Numbered from the stretch's first letter, positions 17,573 through 27,047 are shown. The stretch is 64,000 nucleotides of DNA from Chitinophagaceae bacterium (GCA_016704325.1 JADJAG010000005.1:248001-312000); one strand, 5' to 3'. Made by a program: numbers and translations. Notes: generated by a model not told the origin, from the letters alone.

Positions 17573-20080
17573 CTATTCTTTAATCAACTTCTTAATGGTA
17601 ATGCTGTTATGACTCTTAAGTTCCAGGAAATAGATGCCGGGACTGAGCATAGATAACTCCACAGGCTGCGTGGTTACCAGTTCAGTATCACGGAAAACAA
17701 TTTTCCCCTGAAGATCACGTATTGTTGCAGATAATTGTTGTGCATCAGATTTTATCGTGAACTGCTCACTGAACGGATTTGGAAATACGGTAGCATTTAG
17801 TTCCTTCAAATCGAATTGATCAATTCCCACATTATTAGTGTCTAACACAGCCGTCCAAAGTCCCCTGCCATGCGTAAAAATAAATACGCGCCTGTCGGTA
17901 GGCCTTACTTTTACCTGTTGCACTACCACATTGGGAATATTATTGTCTTTCACCCAATGCACACCTCCATCAGTAGAAACATATAAACCATAATCTGTTC
18001 CTGCAAGCAGAAATTCATCAGGCCGGGCCGGATCGATATCAATATAATTTACAGGAAGCCCTGCCGGAAGGTCACCGCTGATGGAGGTCCATACCGGTGT
18101 AGCAGTGGCATTGGTCACTTTCCACAAGCGCGGCTCAGAAGAAAAATTGCTGAGTGACACATAACAAATACTCTTATCTGAAGGATGCACTGCGATATTT
18201 GAAATGAAGTCGCTCGTAATGGAAGAAGGTACCGACGAACTCAGGTTTGCTTCACTTCCGGGCACCGCATTATAGCCTTCATCCACTCTGTAAAAAATCG
18301 CCGATTCACCGCCGATGTAAATTGTTGGATTAAATTCATTTGACATGGCCATTGCATAAGGTGAAATTCCACCCACGAGTGAATTCATCACCGGTTCCCA
18401 TGCAAAGCCGCCGTCTAATGTTTGCCAAACCCTTTTTTGTGTGGCAAAAAGTAACTGATCACCATTAACCAGGTTAATTTCAAATGGATTGATGAACCAG
18501 GCTCCATCATCTATGTCGCCATCATTGTCACCATCCATTTCCCCAAATACAGGATAGAATGTCGGGAACTCATAATCGGCATCATCAGCACGGTGAATGG
18601 TGCCTTCCTGGTAAGAGACATAGCCAATATTTGAATACTGCTGATTTACTGCATTGTAAGCTCCATCGCCGCCAAAGATCTCGTTGAAGGTGCCGCCACC
18701 GGATATTGCATAATGGGTGCCATTATCCTGAGCACCTGCAAAGGCATTAATGCCTGTTGGGAAAAACGAACCGGCATAATATTGAATCGTATTATAGTCT
18801 TTATTTAACATCGTTTGATTGTAAGCAATCTGATCGGTGCGCATACGGTAAATACCTCCATCGTTTCCCTGGTACAACCGGGAAGGCTTATCAGGATTAA
18901 ACACAGTTACATGATGATCTACATGTATGTTAATACTCTTCTTCCAAATCATGCCGCCATCGCTGGAATAGGTAACGTCCCCAACACCAAATACAATGAA
19001 ATCGGGATCGTCCGGTTTAACTGCCATGGTCATGGAATACCATGGAAAAGCCATGTAGAATCCAAAATCTATATCAGGATTACCTACGAGCAGCCAGTTT
19101 TGCCCTCCATCCGTTGTTTTATAAATGCCTTTGATACCTGAATAATAACCTCCTCCGGATTTTTCAAAAGCAGCGTATAAAATATTGGTGTCGCTTGGTG
19201 CTTGTGCAATCTCCACCCTCGCTATACTGCCACCCGGTGGAAGCCCGGCACCATATAGCTGGAAAGTGCCTGAATCACCGGTAGCAGAAAAAAGCAGGCC
19301 CACGCCATTTACGCCTATCCACACATGGCCGGAAGGCGTGATTTCCAAATCGTTAATAGCTGCATTGGTTGTGTGAATTTTCCGAATCGTTTCTCCTCCG
19401 TCAAAAGTGCTGAAAAGGCCACTGCCGGCTGTTGCAATAAACAGTCCGTTACTGTCAATTGGTGAGGTGGCTATTCTCGGGATATAATCAAATGTAGCAT
19501 CATTGGTAGAAGGTATTTGTTCAAAGGTGAGCCCATGGTCCACACTTTTGTAAATTCCATTACCCGGAATATTAGCAGAATTACCTGCCACTTCCCCGGT
19601 GCCTGCATAGATGATATTGTGGTTGAAATAATCCTGCACAAGTCCGGATACGGCCAGTGAACTCATATAGTCATTTACCGGTGACCAGTTTTTGCCTGAA
19701 TCGGCAGAAAACCAGATGCCCCCTGAAATGCCAGCAGCAAAAATATGATCACGATTATCGGCATCCAGCAAAATCGCCCTGGTTCTTCCTCCGTAATTTT
19801 TTGGTCCTACTTCCTGTATATTAAACAATTGTTCATCCCTGTTCACCACATTCAATTCCTGTGCTGCAATAGCAGCATAAGGAAGGCGCGGTATATTTCC
19901 TTGGGCATCCTGTTTCATCCGCAGATACTGATTGCGATAACCCGGATTGGCAGGTCCGCCTTTTTTCGTATCACGGTTCCATTCCGCAGTCCAGGATTGT
20001 TTTGTAAGAAAAGTGGGTAACTGGGCACTTGTATAACCTGAGAACAGCAGGCAAATGATGGACAAAAGAAGTATTTTCAT
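17573..20080 (-). CDS. Large secreted BNR/sortilin-like repeat protein with T9SS type A sorting domain
   Basis: An 835-residue protein with signal peptide (MKILLLSIICLLFSGYTSA). The body contains repeated BNR/Asp-box motifs such as SADSGKNWSP, STFDGGETI, TTDGGQNWLL, SSDGGMIWKK and STDGGVHWVK, which build a beta-propeller like those in sortilin/VPS10 and photosystem II stability proteins. The last ~75 residues (ATVFPNPFSEQFTI ... LSPGIYFLELKS ... KKLIKE) are a type A T9SS sorting domain, so the protein should be exported through the outer membrane and attached or released. The ATG at 20080 is preferred to one 21 bases upstream because it opens the signal peptide and lies 18 bases after an exact -7 element. 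No enzyme active site seen. Confidence 0.88.
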   Translation of the reverse strand: MKILLLSIICLLFSGYTSAQLPTFLTKQSWTAEWNRDTKKGGPANPGYRNQYLRMKQDAQGNIPRLPYAAIAAQELNVVNRDEQLFNIQEVGPKNYGGRTRAILLDADNRDHIFAAGISGGIWFSADSGKNWSPVNDYMSSLAVSGLVQDYFNHNIIYAGTGEVAGNSANIPGNGIYKSVDHGLTFEQIPSTNDATFDYIPRIATSPIDSNGLFIATAGSGLFSTFDGGETIRKIHTTNAAINDLEITPSGHVWIGVNGVGLLFSATGDSGTFQLYGAGLPPGGSIARVEIAQAPSDTNILYAAFEKSGGGYYSGIKGIYKTTDGGQNWLLVGNPDIDFGFYMAFPWYSMTMAVKPDDPDFIVFGVGDVTYSSDGGMIWKKSINIHVDHHVTVFNPDKPSRLYQGNDGGIYRMRTDQIAYNQTMLNKDYNTIQYYAGSFFPTGINAFAGAQDNGTHYAISGGGTFNEIFGGDGAYNAVNQQYSNIGYVSYQEGTIHRADDADYEFPTFYPVFGEMDGDNDGDIDDGAWFINPFEINLVNGDQLLFATQKRVWQTLDGGFAWEPVMNSLVGGISPYAMAMSNEFNPTIYIGGESAIFYRVDEGYNAVPGSEANLSSSVPSSITSDFISNIAVHPSDKSICYVSLSNFSSEPRLWKVTNATATPVWTSISGDLPAGLPVNYIDIDPARPDEFLLAGTDYGLYVSTDGGVHWVKDNNIPNVVVQQVKVRPTDRRVFIFTHGRGLWTAVLDTNNVGIDQFDLKELNATVFPNPFSEQFTIKSDAQQLSATIRDLQGKIVFRDTELVTTQPVELSMLSPGIYFLELKSHNSITIKKLIKE

Positions 20081-20098
20081 AGCATGGAATGATGCATG

Positions 20099-20106
20099 CA
20101 AATATA
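20099..20106 (-). promoter_or_regulatory. -7 promoter element TAnnTTTG for the BNR/T9SS gene
   Basis: TATATTTG on the minus strand, 18 bases before the ATG at 20080. It overlaps the alternative start at 20101, which supports the downstream start. Confidence 0.55.
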
Positions 20107-20175
20107 GGGCTATTGCATGATTATAATTTTTCTACTTTTAGCGACAACCAATGGAGGTAATCTCCTGCTAACCTG

Positions 20176-20895
20176 ATGCCTGCTGCTCTCAAACTTTCCA
20201 TCATCATTCCTGTTTATAATGAAGGCAAAACCATTCATCTCATTCTGGACAGGGTAAAGAATGTTGCATTGATCAACGAAATTGACAAGGAAGTAATTAT
20301 TGTAAATGATTGTTCGAAAGACGATTCGGAAGAACGCATTTTTTCCTATCAGCAAAACAATCCTTCCCTCAACATTCAATATTTTAAACATGAAGTGAAT
20401 GCCGGAAAAGGTGCTGCATTACATACAGGCATTCAGAAAGCTACCGGCAACTGGCTGATTATTCAGGATGCTGATTTGGAATATGATCCTGAAGAATACA
20501 ATATCCTGTTGAAACCAATCCTTACCGGTTTTGCCGATGTGGTGTATGGATCAAGGTTTATGGGTGGCAAGCCGCACCGGTTGCTTTTTTACTGGCACTC
20601 CATTGGAAATAAAATGCTTACCTCCCTGTGCAATATTTTTTCAGGACTGAATATGACCGATATGGAAACCTGCTATAAATTGTTTCGTACGGATATCATA
20701 CAATCGCTGAAACTGAAAGAAAAGCGTTTTGGTTTTGAGCCGGAGGTAACCTTGAAATTATCCCGTGTTCCGAATGTGCGCATCTATGAAGTAGGTATTT
20801 CCTATTATGGACGTACCTATGCCGAAGGCAAGAAGATCAGTTGGAAGGATGGATTCAGGGCGATCTATTGTATTTTGAAATATGGGATTTTTTGA
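20176..20895 (+). CDS. Glycosyltransferase family 2 (dolichyl/polyprenyl-phosphate mannosyltransferase-like)
   Basis: A 239-residue GT-A enzyme. LSIIIPVYNEGKTI (7-20) is the nucleotide-sugar-binding start, EVIIVNDCSKDDS follows, and IIQDADLEYDPEEY holds the metal-binding DAD near residue 98. The C-terminal ETCYKLFRTD and GFEPEVTLKLSR blocks match DPM1-like enzymes that put a hexose on polyprenyl phosphate. No membrane anchor is visible. The downstream gene is a GT39-type membrane glycosyltransferase that could use such a lipid-linked sugar, an inference from neighbourhood only. It is divergent from the BNR/T9SS gene. Confidence 0.88.
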   Translation: MPAALKLSIIIPVYNEGKTIHLILDRVKNVALINEIDKEVIIVNDCSKDDSEERIFSYQQNNPSLNIQYFKHEVNAGKGAALHTGIQKATGNWLIIQDADLEYDPEEYNILLKPILTGFADVVYGSRFMGGKPHRLLFYWHSIGNKMLTSLCNIFSGLNMTDMETCYKLFRTDIIQSLKLKEKRFGFEPEVTLKLSRVPNVRIYEVGISYYGRTYAEGKKISWKDGFRAIYCILKYGIF

Positions 20896-20898
20896 AAA

Positions 20899-20989
20899 TA
20901 GTCGGAATTGAATAGTCGGAAGTAGTTAGTCGGAAGTCGGAAGTCGGAAGTAGATAGTCGGAAGTCGAAAATAGTTAGCCGGAAGTCGT
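20899..20989 (+). repeat. Heptamer tandem array (tagtcgg/aagtcgg/aagtagt type)
   Basis: Thirteen 7-base units in perfect register starting 4 bases after the GT2 stop codon: tagtcgg, aattgaa, tagtcgg, aagtagt, tagtcgg, then three aagtcgg/aagtaga units, tagtcgg, aagtcga, aaatagt, tagccgg, aagtcgt. A 27-base segment (20911-20937) is identical, inverted, to 27466-27492 next to atpC. Confidence 0.85.
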
Positions 20990-21041
20990 GAATATTATGT
21001 GGTGAAAATTAAATAGTGAACTTTTTCTCCTTGAGTTTTTT

Positions 21042-21095
21042 GTCTTAAGTCTTAAGTCTTAAGTCTTAAGTCTTAAGTCTTGAGTCTTAAGTCAA
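21042..21095 (+). repeat. Heptamer tandem array (aagtctt type)
   Basis: About seven near-perfect copies of aagtctt (one gagtctt), in the same gap as the tagtcgg array but with a different core word. The gap 20896-21246 therefore holds three arrays in a row (7, 7 and 8 base units) and otherwise about 120 bases with no recognisable signal. Confidence 0.85.
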
Positions 21096-21159
21096 GGCTA
21101 TTGAGCAATTCACCAACCAGCTTACTGCGAATAATCCTATCCTTTCCACATCATAAAAT

Positions 21160-21239
21160 CGGCACATCGGCACATTGAATCATCAGCACATCAACACATC
21201 AACACATCAACACATCGATCATCAGCATATCAACCCATC
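21160..21239 (+). repeat. Octamer tandem array (caacacat type)
   Basis: Ten units, nine of 8 bases and one of 7: two cggcacat, tgaatcat, cagcacat, three caacacat, cgatcat, cagcatat, caacccat. It ends 7 bases before the probable GTG start of the GT39 gene and keeps its frame open upstream, so a naive gene call would begin inside it. Confidence 0.8.
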
Positions 21240-21246
21240 CCCACGC

Positions 21247-22878
21247 GTGCAGCCATTCTCGAAATATACCATACCCTTAATTTTCGGTGCTGCCACTATT
21301 GTTTACATTTTCGGATTGTTTATCAATGTGATGGATGTAGATGCCGCACAGTATGCCTCCATCAGCCGGGAGATGATGGACAATGACAGTTACCTGCAGG
21401 TATTACATCGGGGCCATGACTACCTGGATAAACCACCTTTGCTTTTCTGGTTGTCTGCCATTTCATTCCAACTCTTCGGTATTTCCAATGCAGCGTATAA
21501 GTTGCCTACCTTCTTATTTACGTTACTTGGCGTTTACTCCACCTATCGTATAGGTAACCTGTTGTATAACCGGAACACCGGTATTGTTGCATCGGTTATT
21601 TTATACACTACCCAGGCATTTTTTCTTTTTAATAATGATGTGCGGACGGATGCTTTGTTAACAGCCAATGTAGCTTTTGCCTGCTGGCAGTTGCTGGAAT
21701 TTTCTAATTCAAAAAAATGGACGCACTTGTTGTTGGGATTTGCGGGAGTTGCTTTGGCTATGATGGCTAAAGGACCTATCGGTGCCGTGGTGCCTGCCGC
21801 AGCGTTAGTATCGCATTTTATTTATAGCAGAGCATTAAATAAACTATTGTGGTGGCAATGGTTTGCCGGAATTGTTTTTGCACTCTTGCTGCAACTTCCA
21901 ATGTTATATGGTTTGCAGCAGCAGTATGGTTCAGAAGGCCCGCTTTTCTTTTTATGGACACAAAGCTTTGGCCGCATCACCGGCGAAAATGTATGGCACA
22001 ATGATGCCGGCCCGTTTTTCTTTATTCATAACTTCTTCTGGTCCTTTTTGCCCTGGACATTACTGGCCACGCTTGCGATTTTGCTGCTTATTTTTCAATT
22101 GATAAAAGGCCGTTTCGGTTCAAAGGCGATTCCGGAGGCATTTACTTTAGGTGGATTCTTGTTACCGTTTATTGCTTTATCGATGTCGCATTACAAGTTA
22201 CCGCATTACATTTTTGTGGTGTATCCACTTTGCGCCGTGATGACGGCAGGATTTATCTGCAGAGAAGATAGCAGGTACCAACACATTTTCAAATGGCTAA
22301 GAACAATACAATTGATAATTTCAGTTATAGTAGTTTCTGGTGCAGTATTTTTAAGTAGTTATATTTTTCCAACTCAAAACTTTGTGCTTTGGACTATCGT
22401 ATTACTTTTCCTGGTGACAGTTATTTATTTTTTCTTAAGTCCGAAAAGTGCATTGGAACAATTGATTGCTCCTTCGGCCATAGCGATTATTGCCGTCAAT
22501 TTTTTATTCAGCATGCACGTTTATCCGTCATTATTAAAATACCAGTTTGGAAGTGAAATGGCAACCATAGTGAAACAGGAAAATATTCCCGCAGATCAAT
22601 TGTACTTCTATAAATGTTACAGCCACTCTTTTGAATTTTATGCACAAACCATTGTTCCTCCGGTACATGAAAATGAGTTAACGAAATTGAAGCAGTCCGG
22701 CAAAAATTTTTGGGTGATAGGAGGAGAAGACTTGTTGACAGAATTGAAAAGAGAACGCCTGCAACCTCTGCAACAATTTAGTGTGAATGACTATTCGGTC
22801 TCTTTGCTCACTATTACATTTCTGAATCCAGAAACACGCCGGCAGGTAGTGCGGAAAATGTACCTATGCAAATTATGA
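21247..22878 (+). CDS. Glycosyltransferase family 39 / ArnT-like membrane protein
   Basis: A 543-residue protein with about twelve hydrophobic segments. Near the N-terminus, NVMDVDAAQYASISREMM carries the acidic pair (VDAAQ) of the GT39/ArnT first periplasmic loop, followed by GHDYLDKPPLLFWLSAISFQLFG, a hallmark of the family. These enzymes move a sugar from a polyprenyl-phosphate carrier to a periplasmic acceptor (lipid A or protein). The GTG at 21247 is chosen because upstream in-frame sequence is only the caacacat array (it would read as His/Asn/Thr repeats). Together with the preceding GT2 it can form a two-step lipid-linked glycosylation route. Confidence 0.85.
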   Translation: MQPFSKYTIPLIFGAATIVYIFGLFINVMDVDAAQYASISREMMDNDSYLQVLHRGHDYLDKPPLLFWLSAISFQLFGISNAAYKLPTFLFTLLGVYSTYRIGNLLYNRNTGIVASVILYTTQAFFLFNNDVRTDALLTANVAFACWQLLEFSNSKKWTHLLLGFAGVALAMMAKGPIGAVVPAAALVSHFIYSRALNKLLWWQWFAGIVFALLLQLPMLYGLQQQYGSEGPLFFLWTQSFGRITGENVWHNDAGPFFFIHNFFWSFLPWTLLATLAILLLIFQLIKGRFGSKAIPEAFTLGGFLLPFIALSMSHYKLPHYIFVVYPLCAVMTAGFICREDSRYQHIFKWLRTIQLIISVIVVSGAVFLSSYIFPTQNFVLWTIVLLFLVTVIYFFLSPKSALEQLIAPSAIAIIAVNFLFSMHVYPSLLKYQFGSEMATIVKQENIPADQLYFYKCYSHSFEFYAQTIVPPVHENELTKLKQSGKNFWVIGGEDLLTELKRERLQPLQQFSVNDYSVSLLTITFLNPETRRQVVRKMYLCKL

Positions 22879-22932
22879 TTTCCTCAAATGAATAGGGAAG
22901 GAGCCAATGCGTTACATTTTAACAACATCGCG

Positions 22933-23322
22933 CTATGCTCCAATAAACACCTTCTTCACGAACCTCGATTTTTCATCTGAAATAATCACGAAATAGATTC
23001 CATCCGGCAAATGACTTACATCGAATGTCATCATGGATTGATCTTTTAATGATTCAATAATTTTATTTCCCGGTAGGTTAAACAAAGTCATTTTACCGTA
23101 TAACGGTATTTGAGTGTACTGAATATGCAGCTGCTGATTGATAGCAAAAAAAAATCCAATTTGGTTGGTCCATACGGAATACAAATTGCTTATAAAACAT
23201 ACAAAGAAACCAAACAAAAAGGCTGTCCTATAATGAAACCCATTTTTGAATAATGATTTAAAATTCCAACAACAAGCAATCCAATCTCCGGCTTCGCCGC
23301 AACAATTTAACCATTTAGCCAT
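22933..23322 (-). pseudogene. Remnant of a T9SS sorting-domain protein
   Basis: The last ~60 residues (YGKMTLFNLPGNKIIES, FDVSHLPDGIYFVIISDE, FVKKVFIGA) match the C-terminal half of a type A T9SS sorting domain. Upstream there is no cargo domain: a hydrophobic stretch (FHYRTAFLFGFFVCFISNLY) and an N-terminus, MAKWLNCCGEAG, which is simply the octamer/hairpin repeat read as protein. The frame is open for 129 codons but the front part is not convincing as a protein. Most likely it is the surviving 3' end of a larger exported protein. A small real membrane protein is the alternative. Confidence 0.45.
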
Positions 23323-23328
23323 TCAACC
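23289..23328 (+). repeat. Composite repeat: cggcttcgccg hairpin plus octamer array
   Basis: The 11-base cggcttcgccg (stem CGGC/GCCG, TTC loop) is followed by caatttaa, ccatttag, ccattcaa. The first 35 bases are identical to the minus strand at 45666-45700. It lies directly downstream of the stop of the thioredoxin-domain gene (23330). Confidence 0.8.
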
Positions 23329-23329
23329 C

Positions 23330-24757
23330 TCAACTCTTCCCCACCTTCACCCCCTCCAAATGATTCAAAAAATCATCAATCTGATCTGCCCCGATACGTT
23401 TTGCTTTAATCACTTTCTTATCATCAAGTATATAAATCACCGGTGTACTATAAATATCATAGAGCTGCCTGAAATTACTCTGATGATTGGCATCGTTTAC
23501 ATTGATCCAGTTTAATTGTTTCTCGCGGATAAATTTCTTCCACTTCGGAACGTCTACCTCTATATCTACGGCATATACTTCCACGCCCTTACTTTTCCAT
23601 TTATCATACACCTCTTTCAGCTTGGGCATTTCCTTCTGACAGTGTCCGCAATCAGGATCATAGAAAACAAGAATGGTGTACTTCGCCGGTACTTTACTGA
23701 GTATCTGCCATTTCCCCGACGTATCTTTTAATGCCAGTTCAGGGGCAGTATTGCCAATGATGTTTGGAGCAATCTTCCTGGCGCGGTCAACAATTTTTAC
23801 CAGTTGCGTAGAATCCATCCAATAAGCCTGTCCGGTCATGTAATATTTCTCCACCATGTGTACAAATACTTCATCCATGCCCATTATTTTGGAAGTCTCA
23901 TACGTGTACGTGATCCACCAGAGCACATACTTAAAAACTTCGCTATCTGCCTTTGCTTTTTCTACCACCAGTACCGCCGACTGATTAATAGAATCCGGAA
24001 TCTGCGGCGTAAGCTGCTTGATGTACTTTTCTATTTTCGGTGCGAAGAGGGGAGTGCGCAGCAGGCGGCTGTCGGAAAAGTCAACATTGTCGAAGTAATG
24101 TCCTTTGAAATAGCGATACGCAAAAGTGGAATCTTTTCTGCCATTGGCAAGTATTGGAATTTCTTTGGGAACTTCGGGTTCCGGCATGGTTTTGAAAATT
24201 TTGGTAAGAAACAGGTCAGGGTGGTCCTTCATAAACTGATTGCGGTAAACGGCCATCTTTTCATCGTTTGCTTTCAGTTGTTCATTCACCGCTGCAGTAT
24301 CTGCTTTGGTGGTGGCTACTTTTAGTTTTTCCTGCGTTTCCATTGAAGTCTTCTGCAGTTGTACAGCAAACTTCAGGTACTGATAGAACAGGTCATTATC
24401 CTTCGACCCTTTCACCTTCATATTATTGATCGGATCTTCCCAGGTCGTTTCCATCGAGAAGTATTGTTCCTTATCTACCAGCATCTCGAAGTAGCGCTTA
24501 TCAGGAAATACAAACAGGTAAATGCCGCCTGGCAATTGTTCCCTGCCTTCAAATACAACCGTACCACTTGCATCAGACCGCACTGTATCCTGTATGTATT
24601 GTTTATCGCCGTAATAGTTGGCTAAGTAACAGGGAGTATCCTTCATTGCAGGAATGTGGACGATAATCTGGTATCCGTTTTTTTGCGAATAGCCGTTGGA
24701 ACAAAATACAAGCAGCCAAAAAAGTAGGCCTGCTGTAAGCGGTAGCTTGTTATTCAT
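23330..24757 (-). CDS. TlpA-type thioredoxin-domain protein (DUF4369/DUF5106 architecture)
   Basis: A 475-residue exported protein. After the signal peptide (about 1-24) comes a DUF4369-like beta domain (about 28-130; VHIPAMKDTPCYLANYYGDK), a helical middle part of DUF5106 type (about 135-335), then a thioredoxin fold with FYDPDCGHCQKEMPKL, where Cys370 and Cys373 form the redox CxxC, and YSTPVIYILDD with the cis-Pro. Such proteins are periplasmic disulfide reductases or, for Bacteroidota, of undefined role in envelope redox. The stop codon is followed immediately by repeat sequence. Confidence 0.88.
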   Translation of the reverse strand: MNNKLPLTAGLLFWLLVFCSNGYSQKNGYQIIVHIPAMKDTPCYLANYYGDKQYIQDTVRSDASGTVVFEGREQLPGGIYLFVFPDKRYFEMLVDKEQYFSMETTWEDPINNMKVKGSKDNDLFYQYLKFAVQLQKTSMETQEKLKVATTKADTAAVNEQLKANDEKMAVYRNQFMKDHPDLFLTKIFKTMPEPEVPKEIPILANGRKDSTFAYRYFKGHYFDNVDFSDSRLLRTPLFAPKIEKYIKQLTPQIPDSINQSAVLVVEKAKADSEVFKYVLWWITYTYETSKIMGMDEVFVHMVEKYYMTGQAYWMDSTQLVKIVDRARKIAPNIIGNTAPELALKDTSGKWQILSKVPAKYTILVFYDPDCGHCQKEMPKLKEVYDKWKSKGVEVYAVDIEVDVPKWKKFIREKQLNWINVNDANHQSNFRQLYDIYSTPVIYILDDKKVIKAKRIGADQIDDFLNHLEGVKVGKS

Positions 24758-25336
24758 GAAGGGTAAAAATAGCAGGTTTCGAACTATTCAATCAAGGCAT
24801 TTATCTGTTTAACAAGTTTTTAAGAAAAAGTACGGAACAAGGCTTGTGCCATTAAAATCACATTACCCTGGCTTTGTAATAAGGGCTTTAACAAAAGGGA
24901 TTAATCATCCAATTAATAGTTACTACTTTGGAAAGCACGAGCAAGTAATGTGTAAAAGCATTAGGATGCAGGGCTATTATTTCGTCATTATTCAAATGCA
25001 AGCTTCAACAATGGTCTAGTTAAAATGGTAAGTACCCAACAGTATTATGACTTTTTGAAGTACACAAACAGTTTGTGAATATTGTCACCTATTCATAGTA
25101 TTCAATCATTCATAATCATAGTTCAGACATCTTTTGCAATTGCTCGTTTGCAAATTTGCCTGGCGCAATATGAATCGCAGCCCGCAGCGATCTGCTAAAG
25201 AAAGATGTATAAGAATACCTGAAAGTTTTTAGTCAGTGTTTCGAACATCTTTAACTCTTAATCCAATTAATATTGACGTACGTTCCCCGTAACGACACCC
25301 TTTTGCTATTAATTAAAACCTTGTGCAAAACGGACG
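24758..25336. other. Long intergenic region upstream of atpD
   Basis: About 580 bases (720 to the atpD start) with no supported gene on either strand, no tandem array and no tRNA. AT-rich segments alternate with mixed ones; I see no convincing riboswitch or terminator hairpin. The promoter at its right end is listed separately. A small RNA cannot be excluded. Confidence 0.4.
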
Positions 25337-25367
25337 TTGGAAATTAGGAATTCCAAAGCTATCTTTG
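25337..25367 (+). promoter_or_regulatory. Promoter of atpD (TTG -33 box, TAnnTTTG -7 box)
   Basis: TTG at 25337-25339 and TATCTTTG at 25360-25367 with 20 bases between, the spacing used by the Bacteroidota housekeeping sigma factor. The transcript would start near 25375, leaving about 100 bases of 5' leader before atpD. Confidence 0.65.
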
Positions 25368-25478
25368 CGCCCTCATTCACTTATCCTCTTGTAAATCATA
25401 CCAAATGAAAGGATGGAAAAAGAGTGAGTTGCTTCCTGAATCACATTCAAATATCCCTAATCACAATACAGAAATTTC

Positions 25479-26987
25479 ATGGCCAACATTGGTAAAATCA
25501 AACAGATCATCGGTCCTGTAGTGGACGTAAGCTTTGCCGCAGAAGGTTCCAAATTACCCGAAATCCTCAGCGCATTGGAAGTAACCCGTGAAAACGGCCA
25601 AAAGCTGATTCTTGAAGTACAACAACATCTTGGAGAAGACAGTGTGAGAACTGTTGCCATGGATTCAACGGAAGGCCTCATGCGTGGCCTCGAAGCGGTG
25701 GATACCGGCGCAAACATCAAGATGCCTACAGGAGATAAGATCAAAGGAAGGCTTTTTAATGTAGTAGGCCAGGCCATTGATGGTATTGGTGAAGTAAGCA
25801 ATGAAGGCGGATATCCCATCCACTCACAACCGCCAAGATTTGAAGACCTTTCCACACAGTCGGAAGTATTGCTCACCGGTATAAAGGTTATTGACCTGAT
25901 CGAACCTTACTCAAAAGGTGGTAAAATCGGTTTATTCGGTGGTGCAGGGGTAGGGAAAACCGTTTTGATCATGGAATTGATCAACAACATCGCGAAGTCC
26001 TATGCAGGTATGTCGGTGTTTGCCGGAGTGGGGGAACGTACCCGCGAAGGAAATGACCTGTTGCGCGAGATGATTGAATCCAATGTTATCCGTTATGGTG
26101 AAGAGTTCAAACACAGCATGGAAAAGGGTGATTGGGATCTTTCTAAGATTGACAGAGAGGAGTTGGGTAAGTCGCAGGCAACGCTTGTTTTCGGACAAAT
26201 GAATGAGCCACCCGGCGCCCGTGCCCGCGTAGCACTTTCTGGTTTAACGGTTGCTGAATACTTCCGGGATGGAAATCCTGAAGAAGCCAAAGGCAGAGAT
26301 ATCCTCTTCTTTATTGATAACATTTTCCGGTTTACGCAGGCCGGCTCCGAGGTATCGGCTCTTTTGGGACGTATGCCTTCCGCCGTAGGATATCAGCCTA
26401 CACTGGCGACAGAAATGGGTGTGATGCAGGAACGTATCACCTCTACCAAGCGTGGTTCTATCACTTCTGTTCAGGCGGTTTATGTACCGGCAGATGACCT
26501 GACAGATCCGGCACCTGCCACCACCTTTGCCCACCTGGATGCTACTACAGTATTAAGCAGGAAGATTTCAGAGTTGGGTATTTACCCGGCTGTGGATCCG
26601 CTTGATTCTACATCACGTATCCTCACCGCCAACATCGTAGGTGATCAGCATTACAATACAGCGCAGCGTGTAAAATTGATACTTCAACGTTATAAAGAGT
26701 TACAGGACATTATCGCCATCCTCGGTTTGGATGAATTGAGCGATGAAGATAAACTCACCGTTTCACGCGCCCGCCGTGTGCAACGTTTCCTTTCACAACC
26801 ATTCCACGTAGCGGAACAGTTCACCGGTTTAAAAGGTGTACTCGTACCCATCGAAGAAACCATCCGAGGCTTTAACATGATTATGGACGGCGAAGTGGAT
26901 GAATATCCCGAAGCAGCGTTTAACCTGGTAGGTACTATTGACGATGCGATTGAGAAGGGGAAGAAAATGCAGCAAGCAGCGGGATAG
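25479..26987 (+). CDS. atpD: F1F0 ATP synthase subunit beta
   Basis: A 502-residue catalytic subunit. Walker A GGAGVGKT (about 154-161), GERTREGNDL, the Walker B region ILFFIDNIFRF, SALLGRMPSAVGYQPTL and LAHLDATTVLSR-type block (FAHLDATTVLSRKI) are all present. It binds and turns over ATP in the F1 head. As in many Bacteroidota, atpD is paired with atpC away from the other subunits. The stop codon TAG (26985-26987) is formed by the first bases of a heptamer array, so the protein end and the array are joined without a gap. Confidence 0.98.
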   Translation: MANIGKIKQIIGPVVDVSFAAEGSKLPEILSALEVTRENGQKLILEVQQHLGEDSVRTVAMDSTEGLMRGLEAVDTGANIKMPTGDKIKGRLFNVVGQAIDGIGEVSNEGGYPIHSQPPRFEDLSTQSEVLLTGIKVIDLIEPYSKGGKIGLFGGAGVGKTVLIMELINNIAKSYAGMSVFAGVGERTREGNDLLREMIESNVIRYGEEFKHSMEKGDWDLSKIDREELGKSQATLVFGQMNEPPGARARVALSGLTVAEYFRDGNPEEAKGRDILFFIDNIFRFTQAGSEVSALLGRMPSAVGYQPTLATEMGVMQERITSTKRGSITSVQAVYVPADDLTDPAPATTFAHLDATTVLSRKISELGIYPAVDPLDSTSRILTANIVGDQHYNTAQRVKLILQRYKELQDIIAILGLDELSDEDKLTVSRARRVQRFLSQPFHVAEQFTGLKGVLVPIEETIRGFNMIMDGEVDEYPEAAFNLVGTIDDAIEKGKKMQQAAG

Positions 26988-27047
26988 TCGTAAGTCGTAA
27001 GTCGGAAGTCGTAAGTCGGAAGTCGGAAGTCGGAAGTCGGAAGTCGG
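26985..27047 (+). repeat. Heptamer tandem array, left border of the four-helix-bundle cassette
   Basis: Nine units of 7 bases in perfect register: tagtcgt, aagtcgt, aagtcgg, aagtcgt, then five aagtcgg. The first unit contains the atpD stop codon. The same words, inverted, lie at 27456-27490 on the other side of the four-helix-bundle gene. Confidence 0.9.

Noticed and set aside
25405..25521. A 38-codon upstream frame (MKGWKKSELLPESH...) overlapping the start of atpD
   Set aside because: No recognisable signal or homology, and it runs out of frame into atpD; probably chance, though it could be translated.
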